Shown: piece after piece, positions 31,413 through 42,838 of the stretch
Layout: every line of letters starts with the position of its first letter
How positions within the stretch are numbered: the stretch's first letter is position 1
Assembly: GCA_012064385.1 (NCBI GenBank)
Contig: QRDG01000534.1
Span: 1,384,086 to 1,448,085 of the forward strand
Origin: Puccinellia tenuiflora
Taxonomy: Eukaryota > Streptophyta > Magnoliopsida > Poales > Poaceae
Reading direction: 5' to 3'
Length of the DNA: 64,000 bases
Notes under the pieces: generated by a model
The model's database searches: none
What the model was told of the DNA's origin: nothing
Seen by the model: the letters and a program-made list of their open reading frames with translations, nothing else
Translations under genes and position numbers: made by a program

Positions 31413-32279
31413 GGAGGAGATTCTTGTAGTTGATGGAACTTACCTTGTTTGATCCTGATGCTCAGCCACCAATCAATTTGGTCATGAAACTCGAGTTAAA
31501 GTGAGGTGTGTGTGATTACTGCCATTTGCATTTTTGAAGCCGAACTTGTCCTGATCGTTCCGTTGGTAACCAGTTGCAGCTACCCATCCATGTTGGATGG
31601 TGTTTTCACACATTCCTCTTTCGGGAAAAAAAAATCAGATATGGGATATGTACTTCTCATCTTGTGGTTGGGTTGTGACGTCGCAAAGTTAGCACTTAAT
31701 TGTGAAACGACAGAGTTACCCTAGTTTGTAGTTAACGTGAAACCAACAATCGTGTATCGTCGAACTCGTAGCCTAGATGCTAACAGTATAAATAGCTCCA
31801 ACTCTACTTTGATCTAACGCTTGTGCTATTCTTTGTTGACAAACTCAAGTAGATGAAAACTCCAAGAAAATCCTCTGCTTCACAACAGTAAATAACCGAG
31901 TCAAAACACCATTCGCTGATAACATCACATCATAAAAGTAATCTTTGGGGACAAAGGTGCACATGCCTGAATGAGAACAAAAGGTTGCTCAAAGTGGGCT
32001 AAACATGGCGGGGGAGAAAAGTTGCCCAAAGATGACCAGACAGGCTTCGCACACCGACTGGACATGACATCGACCATGGAAAATATTAGTGGGAGGGGAG
32101 CCTTCGTTTAAGTGGTTACATGTTCTGAAACTTTCAGTTTTCCAAGGCAACAGGCACACAAAAAGGATCCATCCTGCTTTTGCCTTCCAAACATGAAAGT
32201 CTCACGTTTGGGCTCAAAATCATCACGCCGGTGACCAGAAGACCGGTTAAACCGTTAGGGGGAACTAGGTACGGACAGT
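31413..32279. other. host sequence after CACTA-1, no gene recognised
   Basis: The first bases rejoin the fragment ending at 17326. After that there are only short frames. About 32087-32130 repeats the segment at 16537-16590. Confidence 0.4.
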
Positions 32280-33175
32280 TCATCCTTCAGCCCAGACAAA
32301 CTTGAAGATGGCTTTGCTAGCACCTGCTTTAACCAAGTTGCACTTGTTCATCAGCATCTCCTCTTGGGCACGCCTATCACCATCCTTAAACACCACAAGA
32401 ATAAACTTTTAGTTCACAGATGTTGAAGATTCTGTGAGAGACAAAGATTGCTCACGTTTTTCTGATTTCTGAGTATGATCTGAGTGTTGTAAATGAAAAT
32501 AGCATTGCATAAGTTGGAAGTGAAAGAGGACTCACAAGCATGGAGTATGCCTGAACAAGTGAAAGAAGAGTTGGGTAGAGACTTATAACAGCAAGAACAG
32601 CTTCTTCTGTCGCTTGTGGAACCTGCTTTGCATGCAAAATCAATGAGCAAACTATGGCGTGAAATGAGCTAGCCGTCTAACTCGGGTGAAGGTAGCTGTT
32701 GTTGTCCTGTTACCTGCATAAGTTGAAGGGCAAATACATCGCTCACAGTGACCTTCTCAAGGTCAGAACACCTTTTCACAAACTCATCATAGGTCAGGCA
32801 AAGTCGAGAAGTATCAGCACCAACAGAGAAGTTTGTGCAGTAGTAATCAATTATCGAGCGTGTGAGGTGGCCGTATTTCCTCTCAGTATCAGAATACCCA
32901 GTGGTTCTCTGGACATCAAATCCTTCAAGAATCTCAGTGGTAAAGCAGCTGAAATAAAAAGCATGGAGCAGTTAAAAGGGCATACGCCTAACATCTTAAA
33001 TGCAAGGAACAATATATTATGATGTTAAGAAACGAGAAAAGGTAGAAATGTTCAGGGATAACATGTCACCCAGGTTTTATGAGCAGTGTACATACGCTGT
33101 TTTAACGCTCTCTGGTGCATCTACAGTGTTTGGATCACCTTCAACCAGATATATTAGGTTCTTTAGCCCACATTT
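32280..33175 (-). pseudogene. MUS81: MUS81 endonuclease gene fragment (last four exons)
   Basis: Minus-strand exons 33175-33096, 32948-32714, 32622-32536 and 32384-32280 join in phase to 169 codons with good splice sites. They read KCGLKNLIYLVEGDPNTVD, then CFTTEILEGFDVQRTTGYSD, VTVSDVFALQLMQVPQATEE and a C-terminal LVKAGASKAIFKFVWAEG, which I recognise as plant MUS81. MUS81 with EME1 cuts recombination and replication intermediates in the nucleus. The upstream exons holding the catalytic ERKxxxD motif are not in the sequence to the right, so this is a promoterless 3' fragment. The open reading at 33200-33353 is not recognised. Confidence 0.85.
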
Positions 33176-33527
33176 CTGTGAAGAGTAGAACAAATGGAAG
33201 TATGACATCGAATTGTTGCAACAACAACAAAAACTGCAAGGATAACTTCGTAAACCATGCAAATCCATAGATATGAAATACAGTTTGTTCGGGAAGAGAT
33301 CCACTATCTACAGGCTCAAGCTTATGTCTTCTAATAACACCAGTCTTCACCATCTCATATCCAATGTGGGCTATGTTTTTTAACCAAGGATAACAAAGAA
33401 TAAGAAAGAATCTCCTTAGTTAAGATTAGAAGCAAGCCACATCAAATCATTGTCAGGTCAACAGACACATTCAACATGTTGAAATGAAACATCCATCGTC
33501 ATACTCAGCATTTCTAAACACAATTAC
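33176..33527. other. spacer between MUS81 fragment and duplicated block
   Basis: No known coding sequence is seen. A short minus-strand frame at about 33230-33353 is unrecognised. Confidence 0.4.
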
Positions 33528-34481
33528 TACTAATGTAGTGCTTCTAAATACAATAGTGTCAACGTTTATCTTGATCTTGCTGATTTTACAAACCTGTCTG
33601 TTGGGCAGTTTTTTGGTAAATTAGTTAGACTAAGGGGTTTGGTTTCATGTGTGGGACACTGAGCTATATAAACGGAAGAATGTTTGTACATAATGATAAT
33701 TCACTTTATTGCGTTCTGCTTTTTTTTTCTAATAATAACTTTATCTGACACACCACATGCAAAAAGGATGGAGACAGTTAGCCGACAAGACATCTGGAGA
33801 TAATGTCAATTAGTTCCTCAATCTGCTTAATTGCTGAACTGGAATCAATCATGTTGTTTTCGGATCCATTTAGTCGTATGCTAAATAAGATTTTTTTGTT
33901 TTCATGTAGGTTCCGATGCTACAATGTAAATTCCTACAACCTAGGAATATTTATGGTTCTCTACTTCTGCTGCCAATAGAACAGTAGGCACACCTTTAGA
34001 TTTGACTATCATCTATAGTTAGTTAGTTTGGACAACTGAATCTGGTGATGAAGATAACAACGATTCGTAGTAACCTGGCGGGGGGCTTTGTTTCGGATGA
34101 TTTCTTTTTCCTATTTAGCACGAGTGTCCAAGTGGATGGTCCGGTCGCTTCGATTTACTCGAGCAGTCTCAGCAGATGCTAAAATACAATGTGGTCCGAT
34201 CTATCTATTATTCCCTGCGGACAATATTGAGGCGTAGTTTAGGCAATGAATCACAACATCTGAAGTTCTGGGCGTCATTGGTCTCACTGTTCTGAGAGAG
34301 GGGTCGCATTTTTCATGCTCTGGTGCTCCGGTAGAAGTCACAGTGAAGATTGATGGACTCCGGCAGTGACTTTCAGGCTTTGAATGGTGCTCTGAGGTGT
34401 GATAATGCTCGGACCACGTCTCTTGGCTGCCAGTATACTATTGACATGTATAGAAAAAGAGACCCCACACTTGTTTTTCTG
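33528..34481 (+). repeat. 954-bp copy of the PAT gene's downstream flank
   Basis: The block is collinear with 50391-51355 along its whole length (TACTAATGTAGTGCTTCTAA to CCCACACTTGTTTTTCTG) with scattered substitutions and small indels. It abuts the intron before the first DRE2 exon present here. No open frame is conserved between the copies. Confidence 0.93.
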
Positions 34482-35186
34482 CTTACATCCATAGTCTTGT
34501 AAAATGTCAGTTTAGCATAACCTGATCTTTCTATTTTCCTCTGCATTAGCCAAACAATTATATCGAGCGACAGCTACTCATGGGAGGCTTTGCTGAAGTG
34601 CAAGCCTCTGCTACAAGCTCGCAGGATAGCGTGCAATCTGTTACTGTGAGTATGTCACATTCTGTTAAGGCTGCTGCCCATGCCTTTTTTTCCCTATTGA
34701 TGAGTGCTAACTGGAATCATGTGCAGATCAAGGCAAAGAAGCCATCTTGGAGTATGGGTTCTTCCTTCGCCCTGAAGAAAAAAACAATAAAGGCTCTTCC
34801 GAAAATTGAAATTGACGATGATGATGAACTAATTGACGAAGACAGCCTCTTGACTGAGGAGGATTTGAAGAAACCACAGCTTCCAGTTGGTATAGTCAAC
34901 AAACCCTCGTACTTTCTTAGTTTTTCTGAAGTTGTACAATTTAGGTTAGATACTAAAGGCTTCACTGTTGTTTTCACCAGTGGGAGATTGTGAGGTGGGA
35001 GCCACAAAAAAGGCATGCAAGAACTGCAGTTGTGGCAGGGCTGAGGCTGAGCAGAAGGTGGAGAAGCTGGGGCTCACCGCAGAACAGATCGATAACCCCG
35101 TGTCAGCTTGTGGCAGCGTAAGTAAATTTATTACTTGTAAACATCCGATGCCACTGGTTCTTTCCTTAAAAAGTACATAACTAATA

Positions 35187-35287
35187 CTCCCTCCGATCCA
35201 TAAAAAGTGTCGTTCATCTTGTACTAAGTTGGTACAAATTTTGTACTAAGTGGGCAGTGGGCGACACTTTTTATGGATCGGAGGGAA
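35187..35287. mobile_element. Stowaway MITE in a DRE2 intron
   Basis: A 101-bp element with inverted ends CTCCCTCCGATCCATAAAAA and its complement, flanked by TA at 35185-35186 and 35288-35289. Confidence 0.9.
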
Positions 35288-35454
35288 TAGTATGCATGCG
35301 CTCAAGTGACCCAAGTTATTGATGATATATGTTGTTCTCTATTTCAGTGCGGGCTGGGAGATGCATTTAGATGTGGTACTTGCCCATACAGGGGCCTTGC
35401 GCCATTCAAGATGGGCGAGAAGGTAACCGCCACTAGTAGAAAAGGGGGGCAACG

Positions 35455-35756
35455 GTGCGGCCCCTTTAGTACCGGTTGCACAAAAACCGGTACTAAAGGG
35501 GGCATTAGCACCAGTTGTATTTGTGTGCCAGCCGGGGCCCCAGCCTCCAACCCTTTAGTACCGGTTGGTATTAACAACCGGTACTAAAGGCCTTTAGTAC
35601 CGGTTGTCCGGTACTAAAGGGTTGGAGGCCCCGCGGCACATGCGGCCGCAGTTGGTGGCCCCACGGCGAGACCTTTAGTACCGGTTGTTATTACCAACCG
35701 GTACTAAAGAGTAGCCTTTAGTACCGTTTGGTAATAACAACCGGTACTAAAGGTTT
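35455..35756. repeat. CACTA-3 left subterminal repeats
   Basis: CCTTTAGTACCGGTTG and its complement are present as several inverted pairs. Short ORFs here are not genes. Confidence 0.9.
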
Positions 35757-35969
35757 TCCTATATTTGCTTCTTCCGTTAATCATGAATTAAAAAAAGTAC
35801 TTTTCGCATCCATCTCAAACAATAATTTTATAATTAAAAAAAGTAATTCCTCATTCAGTAGTTAGTTTGACTAATTATTTTATTTTAATTACCACACCAG
35901 TTGAGCCGATAATAATTGTGATGTATGTTCTGGTCCGGCCTTTGGCCTGTCCAAGCGACCTAATATGGT

Positions 35970-38900
35970 GACATTTTTTGATTGTCAAAAATGACATATT
36001 TTATGGTGCAAAATGGTGCAAAATGGCACCCATCCAATTATCACACAAAGTAGACCATATTTTATGGATAATCCACAAATATTAGTAATTTTATCAATTT
36101 CTAGCTAATTTCGCCTACTTAAACGACTTTATGCCTATTTTCCGAAAGTAATTCAAATTTGAACTACAAGTGTGTGATAGTTTGCTCTGAAATTTTTTCA
36201 AAAATATTTTTAAGGTGCACAAGTAGTGGTTATATCACAGAACCGTCGAAAGTTTTGGATAATTCGACCCCTTACAATAAATACTAACGGCGGCCATTTT
36301 GACCGTTTTTTCAAAAAAGTCAAAGAAAGTGAAAAAATACTCAAAAAATGAAATCCTTTGGCATGGAGTACTTTCATGTGTACTAGTTGCTAGGATGAAT
36401 GATAAACTTGAGTTCTGACATAGTTTACAAAAAACTTTTTCACAAAAAGCTCAATTATCTATAAACATGTATAAGTTTCGGGTCAAATGGCCTCGTTATG
36501 GTCATCCACGTGTCATAGTTTGTGTAAATGTGCCCATAGTTGACACATAGCTGTATCTTGGTACGACAAACAATGTTGCAGACCTGAGTTTTTTCAAATT
36601 ACTTATATAAATATCATTTTTTGTTTTTTGATTGTCAAAAATGACATTTTTTGTGAAGCAAGTACAACAAATATGGTGCAAAATGGCACCCATCCAATTA
36701 TCACACAAAGTAGACCATATTTTATGGATAATCCACAAATATTAGTAATTTTCTCGGTTTCTAGCTAATTTCGCCTACTTAAACGACTCTATGCCTATTT
36801 TCCAAAAGTAATTCAAATTTGAACTACAAGTGTGTGATAGTTTGCTCTGAAATTTTTTTCAAAAATGTTTTTAAGGTGCACAAGAAGTGGTTATATGACA
36901 GAACCGTCGAAAGTTTTGGATAATTCGAGCCCTTACAATGAATACTAACGGCGGCCATTTTGACCGTTTTTTCAAAAAAGTCAAAGAAAGTGAAAAAATA
37001 CTCAAAAAATGAAATCCTTTGGCATGGAGTACTTTCATGTTTACTAGTTGCTAGGATAAATGATAAACTTGAGTTCTGACATAGTTTATAAAAAAAATTT
37101 CACAAAAAGGTCAATTATCTATAAACATGTATAAGTTTCGGGTCAAATGGCCTCGTTATGGTCATCCACGTGTCATAGTTTGTGAAAATGTGCCCATAGT
37201 TGAAACATAGCTGTATCTTGGTACGACAAACAATGTTTCAGACCTGAGTTTTTTCAAATTACTTATATAAATATCTTTTTTTGTTTTTTGATTGTCAAAA
37301 ATGACATTTTTGTGAAGCAAGTACAACAAATATGGTGCAAAATGGCACCCATCCAATTATCACACAAAGTAGACCATATTTTATGGATAATCCATAAATA
37401 TTAGTAATTTTCTCGGTTTCTAGCTAAATTCGCCTACTTAAACGAGTTTATGCCTATTTTCTGAAAGTAATTCAAATTTGAACTACAAGTGTGTGATAGT
37501 TTGCTCTGAAATTTTTTTTAAAATGTTTTTAAGGTGCACAAGTAGTGGTTATATCACAGAACTGTCGAGAGTTTTGGATAATTCGACCCCGTACAATGAA
37601 TACTAACGGTGACCATTTTGACCTTTTTTTCAAAAAAGTCAAAGAAAGTGAAAAAATACTCAAAAAATGAAATCTTTTGGCATGGAGTACTTTGATGTGT
37701 ACTAGTTGCTAGGATAAATGATAAACTTGAGTTCTGACATAGTTTACAAAAAACTTCTTCACAAAAATGTCAGTTATCTATAAACATGTATAAGTTTCGG
37801 GTCAAATGGCCTCGTTATGATCATTCACGTGTCATAGTTTGTGAAAATGTGCCCATAGTTGACACATAGCTGTATCTTGGTACGACAAACATTGTTGCAG
37901 ACCTGAGTTTTTTCAAATTACTTATATAAATATCATTTTTGTTTTTTGATTGTCAAAAATGACATTTTTTGTGAAGGAAGTACAACAAATATGGTGTAAA
38001 ATGGCACCCATCCAATTATCACACAAAGTAGACCATAGTTTATGGATAATCCATAAATATTAGTAATTTTCTCGGTTTCTAGCTAATTTCGCCTACTTAA
38101 ACGACTTTATGCCTATTTTCCGAAAGTAATTCAAATTTGAACTACAAGTGTGTGATAGTTTGCTCTGAAATTTTTTCAAAAATGTTTTTAAGGTGCACAA
38201 GTAGTGGTTATATCACAGAACCGTCGAAAGTTTTGGATAATTCGACCCCGTACAATGAATACTAACGGCGGCCATTTTGACCTTTTTTCAAAAAAAGTCA
38301 AAGAAAGTGAAAAAATACTCAAAAAATGAAATCCTTTGGCATGGAGTACTTTCATGTGTACTAGTTGCTAGGATAAATGATAAACTTCAGTTCTGACATA
38401 GTTTACAAAAAACTTTTTCATAAAAATATCAATTATCTATAAACATGTATAAGTTTCGGGTCAAATGGCCTCGTTATGGTCATCCACGTGTCATAGTTTG
38501 TGAAAATGTGCCCATAGTTGACACATAGCTGTATCTTGGTACGACAAACAATGTTGTAGACCTGAGTTTTTTCAAATTACTTATATAAATATCATTTTTT
38601 ATTTTTCGATTGTCAAAAATGACATTTTTTGTGAAGGAAGTACAACAAATATGGTGCAAAATGGCACCCATCCAATTATCACACAAAGTAGACCATATTT
38701 TATGGATAATCCACAAATATTAGTAATTTTCTCGGTTTCTAGCTAATTTCGCCTAGTTAAACGACTTTATGCCTATTTTCCGAAAGTAATTCAAATTTGA
38801 ACTACAAGTGTGTGATAGTTTGCTCTGAAATTTTTTTAAATTTTTTTTAAGGTGCACAAGTAGTGGTTATATCACAGAACCGTCGAAAATTTTGGATAAT

Positions 38901-39064
38901 TCGACCCCTTACAATGAATACTAACGGCGCCCATTTTGACCATTTTTTCAAAAAAGTCAAAGAAAGTGAAAAAATACTCAAAAAATGAAATTCTTTGGCA
39001 TGGAGTACTTTCATGTGTACTAGTTGCTAGGATAAATGATAAACTTGAGTTCTGACATAGTTTA
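35970..39064 (+). repeat. tandem array in CACTA-3, ~658-bp unit, nearly five copies
   Basis: GATTGTCAAAAATGACAT recurs at about 35980, 36630, 37290, 37948 and 38608. The copies are highly similar, and the last breaks off at 39064 inside its unit. The minus-strand frames MWIIHKIWSTLCDNW... recur with the unit and are repeat artefacts, not genes. Confidence 0.95.
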
Positions 39065-39067
39065 CAA

Positions 39068-39292
39068 CCCGACAACGACATTGATGTGTATCTGAGACCA
39101 TTAGTTGATAAACTTTTACAGTTGTGGTCCGACCAAAGTGTACGTGTTTGTGATGAGTATAAACAAGAGTAATTTGGACTACAAGCGTTGCTGTTTGTTA
39201 CCATCATTGATTGGTCTGCTCTTAGTAACATTTCATGACAGTCAAATAAGGGATACAATGCATGCACGCACTGTTTAGATAAGACTGACAGT
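39068..39292 (+). pseudogene. tnp2 transposase remnant in CACTA-3
   Basis: The translation gives PDNDIDVYLRPLVDKLLQLW, then VRVCDEYKQE, stop, FGLQALLFVTIIDWSALSNI, stop, and NKGYNACTHCLDKTD, matching the middle of Transposase_21 proteins. Two in-frame stops and the short length show a relic. It supports the idea that CACTA-3 descends from a coding element by internal loss and array growth. Confidence 0.85.
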
Positions 39293-39411
39293 ATATATTT
39301 AGTTAACTAATCAATTTTCATTCCTAGATATCATTGATAGGATGGCATAGTTGAATTCCTCTCTTTTTATAATCAATTTAGACATTTTATTTGTCAAATT
39401 TTGATGTACGG

Positions 39412-39720
39412 ATTTAAAGATATGAATTATTCCATATTAAATATTATTACATAATCACTGTTATTTATTCAAAAATATTATTACATAATCATTGTTGTTT
39501 ATTCAGAAAATATATTACACAATCATTGTAATTATTCAAATAAATTTTGAAAATTTAAACAATAACGGATTTAAAGATATGAATTATTCCATATTAAATA
39601 TTATTACATAATCACTGTTATTTATTAAAAAATATTATTACATAATCATTATTATTTATTCAAAATATAGTACATAATCATTGTATTTATTTAAATAAAT
39701 TTTGAAACATTAAACAATAA
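39412..39720 (+). repeat. AT-rich two-copy repeat, ~155-bp period
   Basis: GGATTTAAAGATATGAATTA starts units at about 39412 and 39567. Each holds smaller TTATTACATAATCA repeats. Confidence 0.8.
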
Positions 39721-39799
39721 AAAAGTGTAACATCATGACTTAGGGGTTAATATGATTGATAGTATACCACTACTAGGAAAAGGCTTATAGGTAAGCCAC

Positions 39800-40035
39800 T
39801 TGTCCGTGGCGCACCAACAGAATAGTGCGCCACGGCTAAGTATGCGTGGCGCACCGTCCGGGCCTGCGCCACTGATTCCAACTTAGCCGTGGCGCAGCAT
39901 TCTAATAACTGCGCCACGGCTAAGATGGGCCCTGGCCGGCCGGCCTGCGCGTACTTAGGCGTGGCGCGGGACAAACATGTGCGCCACGGGTAGCAGCGTA
40001 GCCGTGGCGCACCATAATACACTGCGCCACGGGTA
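39800..40035. repeat. CACTA-2 left subterminal repeats
   Basis: TAGCCGTGGCGCA / TGCGCCACGGCTA occur in both orientations. The matching right set is at 43495-43735. Confidence 0.9.
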
Positions 40036-40832
40036 AGTTGATGTACGGGGAAATAAGAGCTCCACCTCCAGCTCCACCTCGCCTCCCACCGGCCAGCTCC
40101 ACCTCACCCGCACCTTCTCCTTTCCCCATCCCGCGCCCGACGCCTCCAGCTCCACCTCGCCTCCCACCGGCCAGCTCTGGCCCGGCCGCTGCCTCCCCCG
40201 GTCGACCCCGCTCACCCTCCTCTCCTTCCTACCCCGCCGCCGTCCTCTGTATCTGCCGGCCGCGACCAGCTCGATCCCCTCTCTCCTTGCTCCACCACCG
40301 CGCCTTCTCCTTCTCCTCCCCGCTGATTCCGTCTCCTCCCTTGGGTCCGGCCGCGCTGGTGAACCGCCGCTGCGTCACATCGATCCCCGCCTCCTCTCTG
40401 CCCTCGTCCGTCTGAACCCTAGATCGACGCGGGCGGACCACACCGTCGGCCTCCACGGCCCACTCCCGCTTCCCGGTTGCTCCTCGCTGCTCCGCCGCCT
40501 CTTCCCGTCGCCGCCGCCGGCCCACTCCCGCTTCCCGGTTGCTCCTCGCTGCTCCGCCGCCTCTTCCCGTCGCCGCCGCCGGCCCTACCGACGCCGAGGC
40601 TGCGGCCGCCACGGCCCACTCCCGCTTCCCGGTTGCTCCTCGCTGCTCCGCCGCCTCTTCCCGTCGCCGCCGCCGGCCCTCCCGACGCCGAGGCTGCGGT
40701 GGCCTCTACCCGGCCTCTGCGGTGTCCCTAGCGCCGCGCATCCGCAGCGGCCCGCACCAGGCTTCCGCGGCAGCGCAGCCCGACGCCGTCGAGGAGCTCC
40801 CCGGCGAGCACCCGTTCCCCTACGAGAAGAAG
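40036..40832 (+). pseudogene. GC-rich first exon(s) of the CACTA-2 small-protein gene
   Basis: A Pro/Ala/Ser-rich reading opens near 40038 (GEIRAPPPAPPRLPPASS) but meets TGA at 40413-40415. After that the same frame stays open to a GT donor after 40832, ending ELPGEHPFPYEKK in phase with the exon at 42839. Three copies of a ~62-bp unit (CCCACTCCCGCTTCCCGG, about 40458, 40520 and 40616) shift frame by copy number. The true start and exon count are therefore uncertain, and the 5' part may be broken. Confidence 0.45.
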
Positions 40833-42131
40833 GTGAGCACGTCAGCTATTCCGATGATATTAGGATTAATATTTGGATATCTAATATTCCGATGATATCT
40901 AATATTCCGATGATATTAATATTTGGATATCTAATATTCCGATGATATTAGGATTACAAATTCTAGGGTACAAATTACGATGATATTAGGATTACAAATT
41001 CCCACACCAGCTATAGCTAGCGTTTCACAATCTTCTTCCCCGGATCGCAGTAGTTGAATTTGAGGAAAGTTGGGAAATGCTTGTTCTGCTTTAGCCGAAA
41101 GCCGATGATTAAAATGTTGTGACACTAGGTTGTAGGCCTGCAGGTCTGGTGAGCCTTGTGATATGCACAAGTACCAAGTTTTGTGCATCATACTTGGCTC
41201 ACCAGATCCTGCAGGTCTACTTGTGTGTCCGACCTAAGTATGAGGCGCAAAATCTAAGTCATTTTTATTTTGTTTTGTCTTTTTCTTCTAAGCCGATGAT
41301 TAAAATGTTGTGACACTGTATGATTCAGGGAGGAGCTAGTGAACCTTGTGATATACACAAATAAATATTTTGTGCATCCTACTTGGTTCACTTGCTCCGT
41401 TTCTGAAATGTGTGTCCAATTTAAATATGTATGAGGCACAAATCCGAAATCATTTTGTTTTTTCTTTCTCTTTCCGAATGCCGATGATTAAAAATGTTGT
41501 GGCACTATGTGGTAACCCTGAAGGTCTGACGAGCCTTGTGATATGCACAAGTACAAGTCTTGTGCATCCTACTTGGCTCGGCCGATCCTTCAGGGCTACT
41601 AATAATTGTGTGTCCGACCTAAGTATGAGGCGCAAAATCTAAGTCATTTTTATTTTGTTTTGTCTGTTTCTTCGAAAGCCGATGATTAAAATGTTGTGGC
41701 ACTAAGTTGTAGGCCTGCAGGTCTTGTGAGCCTTGTGATATGCACAAGTACCAAGTCTTGTGCATCATACTTGGCTCACAAGATCCTGCAGGTCTACTTG
41801 AGTGTCCGACCTAAGTATGAGGCGCAAATCCGAAATCATTTTGTTTTTTCTCTCTTTCTGAATGCCGATGATTAAAATGTTGTGGCACTAAGTTGTAGGC
41901 CTGCAGGTCTTGTGAGCCTTGTGATATGCATAAGTACCAAGTCTTGTGCATCATACTTGGCTCACAAGATCCTGCAGGTCTATTTGAGTGTCCGACCTAA
42001 GTATGAGGCGCAAAATCTAAGTCATTTTTATTTTGTTTTGTTTTTTTTCTTCTAAGCCGATGATTAAAATGTTGTGACACTAGGCATTTTAGCCTCCCTG
42101 CAGCGAACGGCACACAACGAGCGTCTACCTT

Positions 42132-42321
42132 TGTCACCGAACCCAATGGCTGGATTTAGCCTACCTGCTGGCATGTTCCCTGGCATTATTATGTTGTCTT
42201 TGTTCACCGGCCAGCTATTGGATCCACCTCCTGTAGGTCGGTGAATAAAGACAATACAACGATACTGTTGGAAACACAAGCCCTCGGGTAGGTTGAATCC
42301 AGCCACTGGATTTGGGTGACA
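42132..42321 (+). ncRNA. 190-bp foldback inside unit 6 of the array
   Basis: The outer arms hold CAATGGCTGGATTT and its near-complement AATCCAGCCACTGG, and the inner arms TGTTGTCTTTGTTCACCG with CGGTGAATAAAGACAATACA. It replaces the usual lower 5' arm of its unit while the spacers remain, so a different hairpin seems to have been inserted into the array. Confidence 0.65.
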
Positions 42322-42630
42322 CAATAATGAATTGCCGAGGATCCTGCAGGTCTGCTTGTGTGTCCGACCTAAGTATGAGGCGCAAATCCGAAATCATTTT
42401 GTTTTTTCTCTCTTTCTGAATGCCGATGATTAAAATGTTGTGTCACACTATGTGATTCAGGGAGGTGCTAGCGGACCTTGTGATATGCACAAATAAACAT
42501 CTTGTGCATACTCTTACTTGGTCCGCTTGCCCCGTTCCTGATCAATGTGTGTCCAATCTAAGTATGAGGCATAAACTCAAATCATTTTGTTTCTTCTCTA
42601 TGAATTGACAAAGCCGATGATTTAAACTAT

Positions 42631-42741
42631 GCCATGGTAAAGGCAAGGAGAGTGTGTACAATGCCTTGTAGTATATACAATTGGAGTGTTTGTATTAATA
42701 CATGGTCTTGTACACACTCTTTTTGCCTTGTTTTGCACGGC
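42631..42741 (+). ncRNA. divergent last hairpin of the array
   Basis: GGCAAGGAGAGTGTGTACAA pairs with TTGTACACACTCTTTTTGCC over ~20 bp with an extended lower stem (GCCATGG/GCACGGC). The spacer GCCGATGATT precedes it, but the apex differs from the other units. It ends about 100 bp before the exon acceptor. Confidence 0.65.
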
Positions 42742-42838
42742 AATGATATATGAGGCTTTCCATTGTTAACTTCTCGCATTTCGTAAATTTTAATATTACT
42801 TTTGTAACAAAATTTTGACTTAAGCATTTTTTACTTAG

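Larger units (their letters stand above)
41132..42741 (+). ncRNA. tandem array of miRNA-like hairpins
   Basis: Hairpins fold at 41132-41220, 41323-41409, 41512-41599, 41709-41797, 41895-41983, 42454-42543 and 42631-42741, with a longer foldback at 42132-42321. The first six named share a spacer GCCGATGATTAAAATGTTGT, an apical stem TTGTGATATGCACAA, and a 3' spacer GTCCGACCTAAGTATGAGG or variant. Lower stems differ between units but still pair: TCTGGTGAGCC with GGCTCACCAGA, TCTTGTGAGCC with GGCTCACAAGA, CTAGTGAACC with GGTTCACTTG, and CTAGCGGACC with GGTCCGCTTG. Paired changes argue for selection on the fold. The units resemble plant miRNA precursors of ~90 nt in an intron. Targets and expression are unknown, and a self-pairing DNA repeat is the alternative. 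Confidence 0.75.
40833..42838 (+). other. predicted intron carrying the hairpin array
   Basis: A donor AAG|GTGAGC at 40832-40838 and an acceptor TTTACTTAG| before 42839 join two frames in phase 0. The 2,006-bp stretch between holds a short AT repeat (CTAATATTCCGATGATATTA units, 40850-41000) and then the tandem hairpin units. Confidence 0.6.

Noticed and set aside
31410..35430. Helitron capture of MUS81 and DRE2 fragments
   Set aside because: The gene-fragment cluster fits, but I could not find a 5' TC and a 3' hairpin-CTRR end in suitable positions.
36502..38716. Repeated minus-strand ORFs of 64-78 aa
   Set aside because: They recur with the 658-bp array unit and have no domain or start context of their own.
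41132..42741. CRISPR-like array
   Set aside because: Units are spaced regularly, but the genome is plant nuclear, the units are inverted hairpins of about 90 bp, and no cas genes exist.
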